64,000 bases of DNA from Semisulcospira habei (lineage: Eukaryota; Mollusca; Gastropoda; Semisulcospiridae): the NCBI GenBank assembly GCA_036245525.1, contig BTPG01000003.1, forward strand, positions 157,368,439-157,432,438, given 5' to 3'. The position numbers were made by a program, and so were the translations under genes. A model generated the notes under the pieces. The model was given only the letters and a program-made list of their open reading frames with translations. It was not told where the DNA came from and did no database searches. This document shows, piece after piece, positions 1 through 11,207 of this stretch. Position 1 is the first letter of the stretch, and each line of letters starts with the position of its first letter.

Positions 1-118
1 TGCGGTTTCCGGCACTTCCGTAGTACAACTGACCATCTAGTCCGCTTTGAGTCTTTTATCCGAGATGCTTTTGTCAACAAGCAGCATGTCTATGCAATTT
101 TCTTTGATCTTGAAAAGG

Positions 119-506
119 TTGATTGATTGATTGTACATTGCTTAACGTCCCGACAGCAACAAGGCTTTCTCAGGACGTGCCTGCACTGCTTGTGAAAAAA
201 AAAAATAAACAGAACATTGAATGTATGTCGCCAGCCGGTCAAATACATTAAATAAACCTAACACATGGGGCCTAAATAAAGCTAAGACCATTTAGCAACA
301 CACATCCAATATCAAGAGCTACAGGCAGTGCAGACAGTAGGGAGAGTTTTAAAAAGGCAAATACAGGTGAATGGACAAAGGGTAGACAGAAACACATGCC
401 CCAGAATAGAGAGAAAAACTCACCCTGTGGGGCTGACCAGGGTGACCCTGGGAACTAAAAAGTACCTAACCCCACCCAAGTCCCCCAGGGCAGACCCGGG
501 TGGGGT
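119..506 (-). mobile_element. SINE-like element R, copy 1
   Basis: This 388-bp element is flanked by a perfect 11-bp target-site duplication, TCTTGAAAAGG, at 108-118 and 507-517. On the minus strand it starts with a GC-rich hairpin (ACCCCACCCGGGTCTGCCC) and ends with a (CAAT)n tail, the mark of target-primed retrotransposition. No convincing A/B-box promoter is visible, so it may be a non-autonomous LINE derivative rather than a true tRNA SINE. It interrupts the LINE A RT. Confidence 0.85.
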
Positions 507-733
507 TCTTGAAAAGGCATATGACACGACCTGGAAGCATGGTATAATGTCTGATTTGTCGGACATGGGTTTTAAAGGGCATCTGCCCGTTTTTATTCAC
601 AATTTTTTGTCCAACAGGTCGTTCCATGTCCGTGTGGGCTCCACCCTCTCCGACTCCTTTGAACAGGAGATGGGTGTCCCGCAGGGCAGTATTCTATCTC
701 CTGTTTTATTTAGCATTAAAATAAATTTCTACA
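507..733 (+). pseudogene. LINE A RT fragment between two SINE insertions
   Basis: After the target-site duplication at 507-517, the frame encodes RT motifs (KAYDTTWKHGIM, FLSNRSFHVRV, GVPQGSILSPVLFSIKIN). It joins logically to bases 1-118 upstream and to 1151 downstream. An apparent long reading frame from 328 is a chimera of SINE R, this RT piece and the tRNA-SINE, so it is not a gene. Confidence 0.8.
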
Positions 734-1150
734 GGCGGTCCGTGGCGCAGTGGTTAAGGCGCCTGCCACCAATGCTAAAGGTGCGTGGTTCGACTACGGG
801 TTCCGGCGTCGGATTTTTCTCCTCTAGTAAGTGTCACCGTTAATTCGGGCGGACCGTCGGGGGTTCTTTCTCCGGGTACTCCGGCTCTTCCTCCCCCTCC
901 ACTTTGGTATCAGTTTCAGCCCACTTAATCAAATTTCAAATACAAACGATTTTGAATTTCCAAAAACTACAGTAGCTCGCTTGAGCTTGCCCTTAGCACC
1001 ACGTGAATGTTCTGTGTTTATGAACAGTGTGTGAGTGAATGCGCGTGATTCACGTGAGCGTGCTTGTTGGGTTCAGTTCGCGGCGGCGCTTTGAGCCGAT
1101 TTTCAATTGGGATAAAGCGCCTATTTAATGCGCTTATTATTATTATTATT
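734..1150 (+). mobile_element. tRNA-derived SINE, copy 1
   Basis: The 5' end is tRNA-like: an A-box TGGCGCAGTGG at 743-753 and a B-box GGTTCGACTAC at 787-797. The body is unrelated to tRNA and the tail is (ATT)n. Imperfect 15-bp flanks (719-733 and 1151-1165) look like a decayed target-site duplication. A second copy lies on the minus strand at 31953-32362 with the canonical B-box GGTTCGATACC. It splits the LINE A RT just before the catalytic motif. Confidence 0.9.
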
Positions 1151-2894
1151 AAATAACATTGTAAAGGCCGTCAAGGATGATTCTGAATGCTCTTTGTTTG
1201 TGGACGACTTTGCTTTGTGTGCACGAGGTCGAGGACTTGCGTCCCTTGAGAGGCGCTTGCAGCTGTGCGTTGATCGCATCCAGGGGTGGGTGTCTCTCAA
1301 TGGATTCAGATTCTCGCCCTCCAAGACAGTCTGTGTGCATTTTACTAACCAGACGAAATTTTTTCTAGAACCTAGCCTGAGCATTGCTGGAGTGCCAATT
1401 AAGGTGGCTGAAGAAGCTAAGTTTTTGGGGGTCATCTTTGACAAAAGATTGACCTTCTGCAACCATGTTAACTACCTTAGAACCTCTTGTCGGAAGGCCC
1501 TCGACATTCTTCGTGTCGTTGGTCGTGCTGACTGGGGTGCAGACCGCATCGTCTTACTTCGACTGTACCGGGCCCTTGTTCGGTCCAAACTGGATTACGG
1601 CTCTGTGGTATATGGCTCGGCTTCCAAGTCTGTTCTGCAGCGTCTGAACACAATTCACCATCAAGGTCTGCGCATATGTCTGGGAGCCTTCAGGACATCT
1701 CCAGTTCCTAGTCTGTATGCAGAGGCAGGGGAGCCTTCTCTCAGGCTCCGCCGCATCCGCCTCATGCTCAGCTACGTTCTGAAGCTGAAGGCCCATCCAG
1801 AAAATCCTGCCTATGATTGTGTTTTTAACCCGTCGTTTGCAGAGATTTACGATGCCCATCCGGGAGCTGTCCGTCCACTTTCCTTCCGTGTCCGACCTCA
1901 TCTGCAGGCGGCCGGAGTGGACCTGGACAAAGTTTCGGAATCTCTGCAACACGTCACTCCACCCTGGCTACTACCAGTTCCTGACATCTTGCTGGACTTG
2001 ACTGCCCACAAGAAGGATTGTACTCCACCAGCCATATACCAACAGAGCCTCAATGAACTCCTTTCAATTTTTCCTGGCTATTGTCGTCTTTATACGGATG
2101 GGTCCAAGTCTGAGGATGGAAGAGTGGCTGCGGCTGCAGTGTCCTCTCGCCATCCTAGACGCCCATTTAAGCTCCGTCTCCCTGACCATTCCTCTGTATT
2201 TAGTGCAGAACTGCAGGCCATTCTGCTAGCACTCAAGCATGCCTATCAGTCTCGGGAAAGGAACTTCCTGATTCTGTCTGACTCTCTTTCTGCCCTGCAG
2301 GCCCTTCAGGGCGCGGGAACAGACCATCCACTGCTGGTGCAGATTAGAGAGCTCTACGCGGACTTGATGAAGGAATATTATGACATCATTTTTATTTGGG
2401 TCCCAGGCCATGTGGGCATCGAAGGCAACAGAATCGCAGATTCTGCTGCCAACAGTGCCCGCAGTGACCCTGTCCCTGACACACAGACTGTCTATAGTGA
2501 TTTTAAACCTGTTATTAGTGCGTACATAGCCCGCGAGTGGCAGTCCGAGTGGGACAAAGAGGAAGGGAACAAGCTTCATGAAGCTCTTCCTAAGTTGTCT
2601 GACAGTCTACCTTTCCGCTGCGGCAGCCGCCGTGAGGAGACTGTCCTTGCTCGGCTCCACATCGGGCACACATATGTTACGCACTCTTACTTACTTAAAC
2701 AGGATGAGCGTCCATGGTGTTTTGCCTGTGATGAGCAGTTTTCTGTTCGACACTTTTTGCTGTATTGTGCTGACCTAATTGACACCAGATATAAACACTT
2801 CACAGCAGACTCCTTGAAGGTTTTGTTCCGGGATGTTCCCCCGGACAAAATCTTCAATTTTTTGAGAGAATGCAATATTTTTAACAAGATCTGA
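1151..2894 (+). pseudogene. LINE A reverse transcriptase C-terminal half and RNase H domain
   Basis: Open frame of about 580 residues coding for the rest of a LINE polyprotein. It carries the catalytic RT motif LFVDDFAL at the start, the thumb region (FLGVIFDKRLTF, LRLYRALVRSKLDYGS), then an RNase H domain beginning YTDGSKSEDGRV with LILSDSLSALQAL and the IWVPGHVGIEGNRIAD motif. It ends with a Cys/His cluster (CFACDEQFSVRHFLLYC). The polyprotein would copy LINE RNA into DNA at a nicked target. As a gene it is broken because the 5' RT half is separated by the SINE at 734-1150. Apart from that cut the frame is intact, and it is nearly identical to the second copy on the minus strand, so the family was active recently. 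Confidence 0.85.
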
Positions 2895-3109
2895 GCATTC
2901 ATAGACTATGTGAATTTTTTTATTTGCCCTTTTTGAGAGTCTGTAGATGTTTCTTTTCCAGACATGTGCGACATTTTAGCCTGGGATTTTTAATCTATAT
3001 TTACATCTTGTCTTAAGGTTGTAGGACACACCTGTTTCGCGCATCTTTTCTGCGCATTTAGATACCGCTATCTTGCGTCTGCCGTGACCTGAGACTAGAG
3101 GTCACCGAA

Positions 3110-3585
3110 AAAAAACTCCGTACGGCAAGTCGTATTGCAAACAAGCTCAATTTATCGATAATTGACAAAAGATATATACTGTCTGAAATAGGTGTGTAAG
3201 CTGACTGTTTCTATGCATAAAATGTTGTGTTTCCTCAGAAATAAGATACTTTTGCATAAGTTGCGACAAGTCATCGAGCGTCAGTAGTAACGCATAACCA
3301 TTTCTCAGAAGAAGAAAAAAAAATGAACGGGCCGTATACGTGGCAGCCAGGAAAACAACAAAATCTTCAGACAAGGTAAAGTTTTATGCACCGCCGTGAG
3401 ATGTCACCTGCATGGCGTAAAACCCCAATAGCTAACTGTCCTTTTATGCATGGAAATTCAGTTACAGCCTACCTGCAATGAAGAAGACTACATTTTATTG
3501 TGGGTTGACAGGGGCATGCATTCCATGTATGTCAGTCACCACCTAGAAGTAGAACATTTCCATACATTCTCAGAGAGCCTTTACT
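3110..3585. other. AT-rich stretch without recognised feature
   Basis: No open frame with domain character and no clear repeat is visible between the end of LINE A and the compound SINE R locus. Confidence 0.5.
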
Positions 3586-3599
3586 AATACAGTGGAAGG

Positions 3600-4385
3600 T
3601 TTGATTGATTGATTGTACATTGCTTAACGTCCCGACAGCAACAAGGCTTTCTCAGGATGTGCCTGCACTGCTTGTGAAAAAAAAACTAAACAGAACATTG
3701 AATGCATGTCGCCAGCCGGTCAAATACATTAAATAAACCTAACACATGATTGATTGATTGATTGTACATTGCTTAACGTCCCGACAGCAACAAGGCTTTC
3801 TCAGGACGTGCCTGCACTGCTTGTGAAAAAAAACAAAACAGAACATTGAATGTATGTCGCCAGCCGGTCAAATACATTAAATAAACCTAACACATGGGGC
3901 TAAATAAAGCTAAGACCATTTAGCAACACACATCCAATATCAAGAGCTACAGGCAGTGCAGACAGTAGGGAGAGTTTTAAAAGGGCAAATACAGGTGAAT
4001 GGACAAAGGGTAGACAGAAACACATGCCCCAGAATAGAGAGAAAAACCCACCCTGTGGGGCTGACCAGGGTGACCCTGGGAACTAAAAAATACCTAACCC
4101 CACCCAAGTCCCCCAGGGCAGACCCGGGTGGGGTCCTAACACATGGGGCCTAAATAAAGCTAAGACCATTTAGCAACACACATCCAATATCAAGAGCTAC
4201 AGGCAGTGCAGACAGTAGGGAGAGTTTTAAAAAGGCAAATACAGGTGAATGGACAAAGGGTAGACAGAAACACATGCCCCAGAATAGAGAGAAAAACCCA
4301 CCCTGTGGGGCTGACCAGGGTGACCCTGGGAACTAAAAAATACCTAACCCCACCCAAGTCCCCCAGGGCAGACCCGGGTGGGGCC
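3600..4385 (-). mobile_element. SINE-like element R, copy 2 (outer, interrupted)
   Basis: A 14-bp target-site duplication, AATACAGTGGAAGG, brackets the locus at 3586-3599 and 4386-4399. The outer copy is 3600-3748 plus 4135-4385, in minus orientation with its (CAAT)n tail at the left. It is split by a second copy of the same family. Confidence 0.9.
3749..4134 (-). mobile_element. SINE-like element R, copy 3 (nested inside copy 2)
   Basis: A full-length 386-bp copy inserted into copy 2 in the same orientation, with its own duplication CCTAACACATG at 3738-3748 and 4135-4145. The tail is a longer (GATT)n on the plus strand. Self-nesting shows at least two rounds of activity. Confidence 0.9.
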
Positions 4386-4561
4386 AATACAGTGGAAGGA
4401 ATGTAGTCCACATTGTAGTGATATTAAACCAGTGCCAGTGCTTATTATTTAGGAAAACATACTGTGTGTAGTTAAAAGTCCTGCTAAGGGAGAATTTTGC
4501 ATTACTAACTCAGTAACTGCTTTCAGTACTTAGTAACTTAGTTTTCTCATCCATTCTCTGT

Positions 4562-4655
4562 CTTATGAAGGCTATATTACAGATTAGGAGATAGGTCCAG
4601 CATTTTTTTAGTTCAAGGATGGTGCCTGAATAGCTTGGCGGATGAGACGCCAATG
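4562..4655 (-). repeat. Fragment of the piggyBac-like TTAA MITE family
   Basis: This segment reads as the reverse complement of part of the palindromic MITE seen complete at 46107-46311 (shared aaggctatattacagattag and agttcaaggatggtgcc). One arm only; ends are lost. Confidence 0.6.
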
Positions 4656-4919
4656 ATTCATGTAGCGACATGATTTATTATTAGCTCCGCATTCGTACTT
4701 GACATGCATACAAAACCTTCTGTTCAAGTGCCATAATGATCAACACGATTGATTGTGGGCGTATACGGCAAGACAAGACAAGACCACCCTTAAACTATCA
4801 TAGTCACATTTATTTCAAGCAGTGGGAGTATCAGGATTAAAAGGGTTACCTAGTAAAACGCTACTTTGACTGAAACCCTAATATTTGTTAACTACCATTT
4901 TGGATGACCGTAGAATGTG

Positions 4920-5110
4920 TGAAAAATACAAATTTGACTAGTACAAAAGCAAGCCTTTATCATATATGTTGAGACTCGTGACACTTATTTCAGCTACCTT
5001 TTGGAAAGTTCACACAGGTTGTGAATCAGTTATGCGCATGAGGCGTACAAACGTGACTTTGCCATTGTTGTTTGTTCTTTGCGGTTTACACAGTTTTTGT
5101 CGCATTTATT
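4920..5110 (+). repeat. Dispersed repeat (ggtcaagggtcac family), 3' portion
   Basis: Similar to 5480-5650, 7440-7600 and 35190-35310: a cattcttgttt-type end preceded by a 'ccttttggaaaggtcac' segment. This is the right-hand end of a longer repeat whose fuller copies are at 7000-7600 and 30137-35310. Confidence 0.55.
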
Positions 5111-5159
5111 TTGAAAGTAATAATCTGCCCCTGCATTTCATTCACGCAAAGTGAAATTG

Positions 5160-5480
5160 TCATGCTGCCGAACAACACAGTAATAATCATGTATTTCATT
5201 TCAGGCTAATACTGCTGTTGACCTCTCGCTGTGGAGTCTCAGTACTTTCACCCAGAGTACATACTTGCAAACAAGCGCAGAAGTATGACGTCTACACCAA
5301 CTGACCAAGGTCACACTCACAGCGCAAGTGAAGTGAGGAAAGGTGACACTTATTCTCCTGGACTCAAGGTAAATCATACCAGTAGATCTGTGATGAGAAT
5401 CAGGTGCAGAACACAACACAACTATGGTGTGAATGAACACATCATACTGTAATGCCTTCTTTCATTTCAAGATATTTTTT
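5160..5480 (+). repeat. Segmental duplication, copy 1 (exon-like block)
   Basis: Homologous by eye to 6315-6690. Both share a splice-acceptor-like tttcatttcag, a block containing acttgcaaacaagc, a donor-like 'aaggtaaa' or 'gaggtaaa', and a downstream 'cacactgtaatgc' segment. Coding potential is weak because the two copies do not keep one frame. Confidence 0.6.
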
Positions 5481-5650
5481 CTCCAATACTATTCACAACT
5501 GTACATAAGCCAGCCCTTTACTTATGCTTAGACGCATGGCACTTAAATTTCAGTCACCTTTTGGAAAGGTCACTCAGTTCAGATTAAGAAAATGATCAGT
5601 TTTAAATGCACACGAGCGATCCAGGCTTCACCATTCTTGTTTGTGGTGTT
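5480..5650 (+). repeat. Dispersed repeat (ggtcaagggtcac family), 3' portion
   Basis: Same right-end segment as 4920-5110, with 'cagccctttacttatgctta' resembling 'cagccctatacttatgttta' at 7471. Confidence 0.55.
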
Positions 5651-5711
5651 CACAGTTTATTTCACATTAGTTTGAAGGTAGTAATGTGTAAACTAAATGT
5701 AGGGACGAATT

Positions 5712-5741
5712 GGGGGGGGGGGGGGGGGGACTCCCCCCCCC
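5712..5741. repeat. G18 run followed by C9 run
   Basis: Eighteen Gs (5712-5729), a 3-base gap, then nine Cs. The tracts can pair as a hairpin or form G-quadruplex/i-motif structures. Homopolymer length may be unreliable in an assembly. Confidence 0.9.
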
Positions 5742-5744
5742 ACC

Positions 5745-6310
5745 GGCCCCGAATTGTGCATGGCCCCACGAGCTCCTTAGCATCCGCGTTATCGCGGAAT
5801 TGTTTATATTACAGCGTTTTAAATGAACTTTAGAATTTTTTAGTGTGTGTACGGGTCCCGCATTTTTTGGGAAACAATAGGCGCACAGGCCTCTTTTCGT
5901 GTTTGTCCTTGCTAAACTACAACATTCTCAGAGAGAAAAAGAGAGATGAAATGAAACTTGATATTAAGAGAGAGAGAAAACAACAGCCTAGTGATAATAA
6001 TGTGTAAAATGGTTATAACTAAATAGTGTATACACGGCCAAGTGAAGACACAGTCGTACTATCCGTGAACTGAAAAACTCGGAAAAGCTTTTGGTCAGGG
6101 AGTCGCAGGAGCAAAAAAGGAGGGGAGGAAATACGGTCCCGGCTGGTTTGATATGTGCCAGATATCTCTCACGACAGCTTGATGATAACTGACTCGCACT
6201 CATACTTGCCGGAATTCAGGGACCTTTTTTTTCTCTGTCCGTTGAGTTATAGACTGTATAACAAAGTCCCTGTTTGTGGAGTTTGGAACCGACCCACCCT
6301 GAAATAAGAT
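5745..6310. other. Unrecognised insertion between duplicated blocks
   Basis: About 570 bp separates the duplicated blocks. It has no domain-bearing frame; it includes a purine-rich gagaga stretch near 5930-5975. Confidence 0.4.
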
Positions 6311-6314
6311 CAGA

Positions 6315-6690
6315 AGTGAAATTGCCATGCTGCCGAATAACACGATAATAAACATGTATTTCATTTCAGGTCAGTGCTGCTGTTGACGTCTCACTGCAGA
6401 GTCACGCCCAGAGGGTATACTTGCAAACAAGCACAGAAGTATGATGCCTACACCAAGAAGAGGCAAGAGCTAGTCAGGTCATGTTTGCTCAAAGGAGAAG
6501 GCCACAGCTAAAAGCAGGCAATTCCAGTTCCAGCGGATCAACTAAAGTGAGAGAAGGCACCACTTATTGTCCTGGACTCGAGGTAAAGCATACCGATTGA
6601 TTTGTGAATAGAATCAGGTTCATAACAAAACACAACTGGTTGGGATAAACACATCACACTGTAATGCTTTCTTTTATGTTGAAGATGGTG
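6315..6690 (+). repeat. Segmental duplication, copy 2 (exon-like block)
   Basis: Paralogue of 5160-5480 with an extra purine-rich insert around 6455-6540. See that entry for shared landmarks. Confidence 0.6.
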
Positions 6691-6999
6691 TAGTAGTAGT
6701 ACCAGCATTCTCAACAACACCGAATGCTAAAATCACTTGCTGTCAACAAGTGGCACCATATTGCATTTGATTTAAAAACTAGAGGGTTGGGCAAGTCTCT
6801 AAATACTGTCGTTTTCTTTAATAAGCACTTAGTGCATACAAAAAGACTACAAAAATCTGAATACTACCCATTTGGTCCAGTGTGTGCTGTTGCTAAACAG
6901 CAATGCGTTGTGTCCTGTTTGAGACAATTTCTGCAAGTTACACTTTGAATATTGATGCTGATTCTAGATATATGTATACACCCTTTGTGGTCATTTCAA

Positions 7000-7600
7000 G
7001 CTCAATGGCGTCTAATTTTTGGCGCAAGTGTGATAGCAAAAGTAAGTGTTTGTAATGGGTCGTCCGTCAACTGTCTGTTACCTGTGGGCAACTTTAACAT
7101 TGGCATTTCCTCGAAGACTATGCAAGCCTCAGACTTCAAACTTGGCACAAGGGTACTTTGTGGTAAAATAATTCTAAACATACCAATTTCTGTGACCTTT
7201 CAAAGGTCATCTCAAGTAGTATTTCAACTTCAAACTCAAACTTGCTATGGAGATACCACATGATAAGGGTGACAAAAGTTAGTTTCGGGTAGAGTTGTAG
7301 TTTTTATCAATGTTTTTGCAAACTTTTCAATAAAATTTGGCATGATGATAACACTTTTCTGTGCTACTAATGTAATCAGCCCCTCACAAAGGTCAAGGGT
7401 CACAGAGGGTTGACAAATGTGTGAAAAATGAAGGGATTTGGAAAAATACTCAGGTTTCACTGACAAAATCCAGCCCTATACTTATGTTTAGACATTTTCA
7501 GAGACCTGTTGGAGGAGTCAAGCCAAGGTAAAAAAGGACAGACATATTATGTGGATTGGTCATACACGTGAACCATAAGGACATTGCCTTTCTTGTTCAT
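7000..7600 (+). repeat. Dispersed repeat (ggtcaagggtcac family)
   Basis: Contains 'aactttaacattggcattt', 'acttcaaactcaaacttgc', 'ggtcaagggtcacagagg' and the right end 'cctttcttgttcatg', in the same order as at 30137-35310. It has weak internal periodicity (repeated 'aaggtca' blocks). Non-coding; it resembles widespread invertebrate non-autonomous repeats with internal tandem units, which is my inference. Confidence 0.65.
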
Positions 7601-7715
7601 GTTCTGACTACTGTCATATTATGCATGTATGTACTTTGTATAAATACTTGCAAATATGCACGCAATATGTGCATGTCAGAACTTTTTTTGATACAAAATT
7701 ATCTTTTGCAGGTTG

Positions 7716-8108
7716 TTGATTGATGATTGTACATTGCTTAACGTCCCGACAGCAACAAGGCTTTCTCAGGACGTGCCTGCACTGCTTGTGAAAAAAAAAA
7801 CAACCAACTAAACAGAACATTGAATGTATGTCGCCAGCCGGTCAAACACATTAAATAAACCTAACACATGGGGCCTAAATAAAGCTAAGACCATTTAGCA
7901 ACACACATCCAATATCAAGAGCTACAGGCAGTGCAGACAGTAGGGAGAGTTTAAAAAAGGCAAATACAGGTGAATGGACCTCGAGTAGACAGAAACACAT
8001 GCCCCAGAATAGAGAGAAAAACCCACCCTGTGGGGCTGACCAGGGTGACCCTGGGAACTAAAAAATACCTAACCCCACCCAAGTCCCCCAGGGCAGACCC
8101 GGGTGGGG
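7716..8108 (-). mobile_element. SINE-like element R, copy 4
   Basis: A 393-bp copy flanked by the perfect 14-bp duplication TCTTTTGCAGGTTG at 7702-7715 and 8109-8122. Minus orientation like the other three; the (CAAT)n tail is short and slightly decayed. Confidence 0.9.
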
Positions 8109-8239
8109 TCTTTTGCAGGTTGTGAAAGATGAGGGAATAAGAGTTCAGCGGGTACATCTCTCCGCGATGGCCAACCGACGAGAAGGCAAAGGCAGTGAAC
8201 TGATTGTCCTGTGTAGGAGGGCAGACGTCCTGTTATTTT

Positions 8240-8410
8240 GATGTCCATCCACCAGGCTGGCCACTATGTCAAGGTTTTGGACAGTCACATCATTCGCAAT
8301 GCAGCAAAAGCCTGTGCCTTACTGCCTGAGCTGATGCATAGCCATATATTAGGAGCAGGGCAAGCAGGCTTTAGGCCTGGCTATTCAACTGCTGACACAA
8401 CAGCAGTGGG
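8240..8410 (+). pseudogene. Short non-LTR reverse transcriptase remnant
   Basis: One frame reads HIIRNAAKACALLPE and then GAGQAGFRPGYSTAD, which matches the QAGFRxGxSTxD motif of LINE RTs. Nothing before or after continues the domain. Likely an old fragment. Confidence 0.5.
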
Positions 8411-8649
8411 GCAGTGACAACAAAGTGACAATGACAAAACTCGAGAAAATAGAAATAAAGAGGGAGTGTTTCCATAAGCCCGACATAGAATCAGCGGGGC
8501 GACAAAATTGTAACGTGCAGTCGAGCAGTTCAGGGGCTATTGTACAGTGATGGGGGTGTGCTTTGTGTGTTTTCATATAACAATGTGACAAAGCGATTTG
8601 ACACCCATGTTGTAATTTGTAGTGCAGTAAAAAGGTGAAAAATATCTGT

Positions 8650-8960
8650 ATTTTGACCAAAAAGATGTTTTCTCAAGTATACACAACTTCAAACCCAGAC
8701 TTGGTACAAGGTGGTAAGAACTTTTCATGCATACTAATTTCGTATGCATGAAAGGTCAAGGGTCACAAGAAATCGGGAAATAGGTACAAGATATCCATAT
8801 ATTGCCCAAAGATTTTTTTTCTCAAGTATTCCTAACTGTAACCCTAAACTTGGTAAAGAGATACATGATGGTAAGACCTTCCTATGCATATTTATTTGGA
8901 TGACCCCCTCAGAAAAGTTACTTTTTGTCACTCTCCTGTCATGTCGCGATTTGGAAATGC
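8650..8960 (+). repeat. Dispersed repeat (ggtcaagggtcac family), internal portion
   Basis: Contains 'aaacttggtaaagagataca' and 'aaaggtcaagggtcacaaga', matching internal units of the copy at 30137-30720. Confidence 0.6.
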
Positions 8961-11085
8961 AGCTTAATATGTATTAGTTTTTGATTATCCAAAGAAAACC
9001 CCTTTACTGACAATGTGTTCATTTTTCGAAGACATTTCATCATATGAACAGGTCTTTATTGTGACAAGTTCCTAAATGCTGGCATACATCAGTCATTCAA
9101 AATATGTACTCCACATCTGACACTTATGGGGTAGGAAACAGTGGTACAGATAGATTTTGTGCAGCATCGGTGTGAGACAAGGAGAAAACTTATCACTGCT
9201 CCGCTTTGCATGATTCAAAATGATATACAGGGCTCATTCTGAAAATGGTCAGTGGCCTCAGAGTATAAAACCCACGGGTCCTTTCTGAAGAGGGGTGCGG
9301 AAATATAGAAACATGGGGATGTATATTTATGTCATTAAACCCTCAGCTTAAAATGTTGTGCAAATGTGGACTTGCTCAATGAAAAACGCAATACTTCTCA
9401 AGAGTGAGTTGACCATGCAGTTTTTGCATTACCCTCCAGCTGTCACAGCAGATTTAAGTGGTTGGGTGATAATATATGATATGTACTGTACTTTGTGTTT
9501 GTTTTATTTTTTCTTCCACTGTCAATCTTTGACTTTCAGCTGTGTGGCTTTACTTATCGTATCAGAATTGCTAACCACATGGTTCATTTCACAAGTTTTA
9601 CAGATGTACTGTACATGACGCACGCCTGCAAACAGAATGATCTGACTATGATCCGTGTCCATTTGTGATTTGTGCTAAGGAACATGTGTACAGTGTAGTA
9701 ATAAGGATAATATTTCATTTCTGAGCACATTCATGTAAGTTCTTTTGTGATATTTTTCATGCCCCAGCGGGTCCAAAATTAAATAAAGTAAACTGATGCC
9801 AACATTGTGTACAGGGTCCTATGTAGCAATCAGTTGTGACACGATAGCCTGCACCATGTTGAGTTTTTGGAGAGCAGCAATGGTATTGCTTGGATTACGG
9901 GCCAGCATGGTGCAGACTCTGTTGTAGACACTTTGCCAGCGTTATATGGTCGATTTTGTATCAAGAGCAGTACAGGTATTGTTTGGTGTGGATGCCTATA
10001 TTATGCAGCCTAGGTGACACAGTGCATTGTACCCTTGTTATTCAGTTGTTATGGTATTTTGTGTTGACATCAGCATTGTGCAGTGCAAGTTATGGGGCTT
10101 GAGACTGCATTTCACTTTGTTGTGCTGCAATTGGACACAGTGTGGTACTGGTAACAGTATTGTTTGATTTTCATGCCAACATTGTGCACAGTATCTGTGT
10201 AATGTAGTTTGGTACTGCATTTCACTGTTATTATGTTGTGGGATGTGCAATGTTGAATTATATCAGGACTACAGTGATGGTACATGGTCTCTCTCTCTCT
10301 CCCCCTCCCTCTCTCTCTATATATATATGAGCAAAATAATATATGTAGTGGAAGGCTCTAAATGATAAGTCTGTCATTCCTTCTCTCCTATCCCCCTTCT
10401 TTTATATACTGTGCAGTTGGCTCCCAAATAAATACCTCATGAGCAAGTGGTTGCCGGTGTCGGTCTCCGATGGCATGCACACAACTAAAAATGACATCAG
10501 CTCCACTTTTCTCCCAAATAGCTTGTATACAGTCAGCACTTTGTCAATGTAAATGTGAATAATGTTACATGTAGTTGAAATATGTTCTGCAGTAAAGCTG
10601 TATTTTGAGGGGGAGCTGGGTGACTCGGTGGTAGTGTAGTGTTTTTGTTTCCTTATAATTTGTAACCAAAAACTGCTGGGAAACTGAGATTCAGCTAGAG
10701 AGATAGGTACATCCACTACCAATCTGTTTACAAACATCTTTCAACCAGAGATGTTCATCGACCTGCTTTCACGGAAACACCAAAGGAGCATGTAGCATTT
10801 CTTGCAGCAGGTATATTAAAACAAATTCACATCAATTAATATTTGTAGATGATGCCAGTAAAAATTATTTAAAAAAAACTGTCTGTGACAACACTCTTTG
10901 GTGTGCTTTTTCATCAGTGAAGCTGTGAATGATTGAATGAATGTAAACATGCTCACACAATGCCTGGCTGAAAAAAATGAATGAACAAATGTACCGAGGT
11001 AACCAGTGTGCATTTTTATCCAAAACTGAATCCGGTTGTTTGGTTTATGGTTTAACATTCACATTACCACAGTGATGATAATCGC

Positions 11086-11090
<5 letters not shown>
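8960..11090. other. AT-rich sequence with a decayed tandem repeat and a CT/TA microsatellite
   Basis: No supported gene. Around 9830-10260 loosely repeated units share 'ggtattg(c/t)ttgg' and 'attgtgca(c/g)ag', a probable diverged minisatellite. (CT)n followed by (TA)n lies at about 10289-10330. Confidence 0.4.

Positions 11091-11119
<29 letters not shown>
11091..11119. repeat. Poly-A tract (29 bp)
   Basis: Uninterrupted A29. No adjacent retrotransposed coding sequence is recognisable. Confidence 0.9.
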
Positions 11120-11207
11120 CGCGCGTTAATTTTTTTATTTTTTTTTTTTGCTTAGCGAAGTAGAAACTGTATGGGTTTCATATGTGAGCAGGAAAAAAAA
11201 AAAATAT

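Larger units (their letters stand above)
1..3012 (+). mobile_element. LINE A copy 1: I-like non-LTR retrotransposon (RT + RNase H), interrupted by two SINEs
   Basis: The window opens inside this element. Bases 1-118 encode RT core (CGFRHFRST, ending FFDLEK); the frame resumes at 518 (AYDTTWK) after a SINE insertion, runs to VPQGSILSPVLF, is cut again by a tRNA-SINE at 734-1150, and resumes at 1151. The 3' UTR after the stop at 2894 matches the second copy (15006-16022, minus) up to about 3012 and then diverges. The order RT, RNase H, C-terminal Cys/His motif is known from I-group LINEs; exact clade is inferred. The endonuclease half lies outside the window. Confidence 0.85.

Noticed and set aside
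328..843. 171-codon plus-strand frame
   Set aside because: Chimera reading through SINE R, a LINE A piece and a tRNA-SINE; not a gene.
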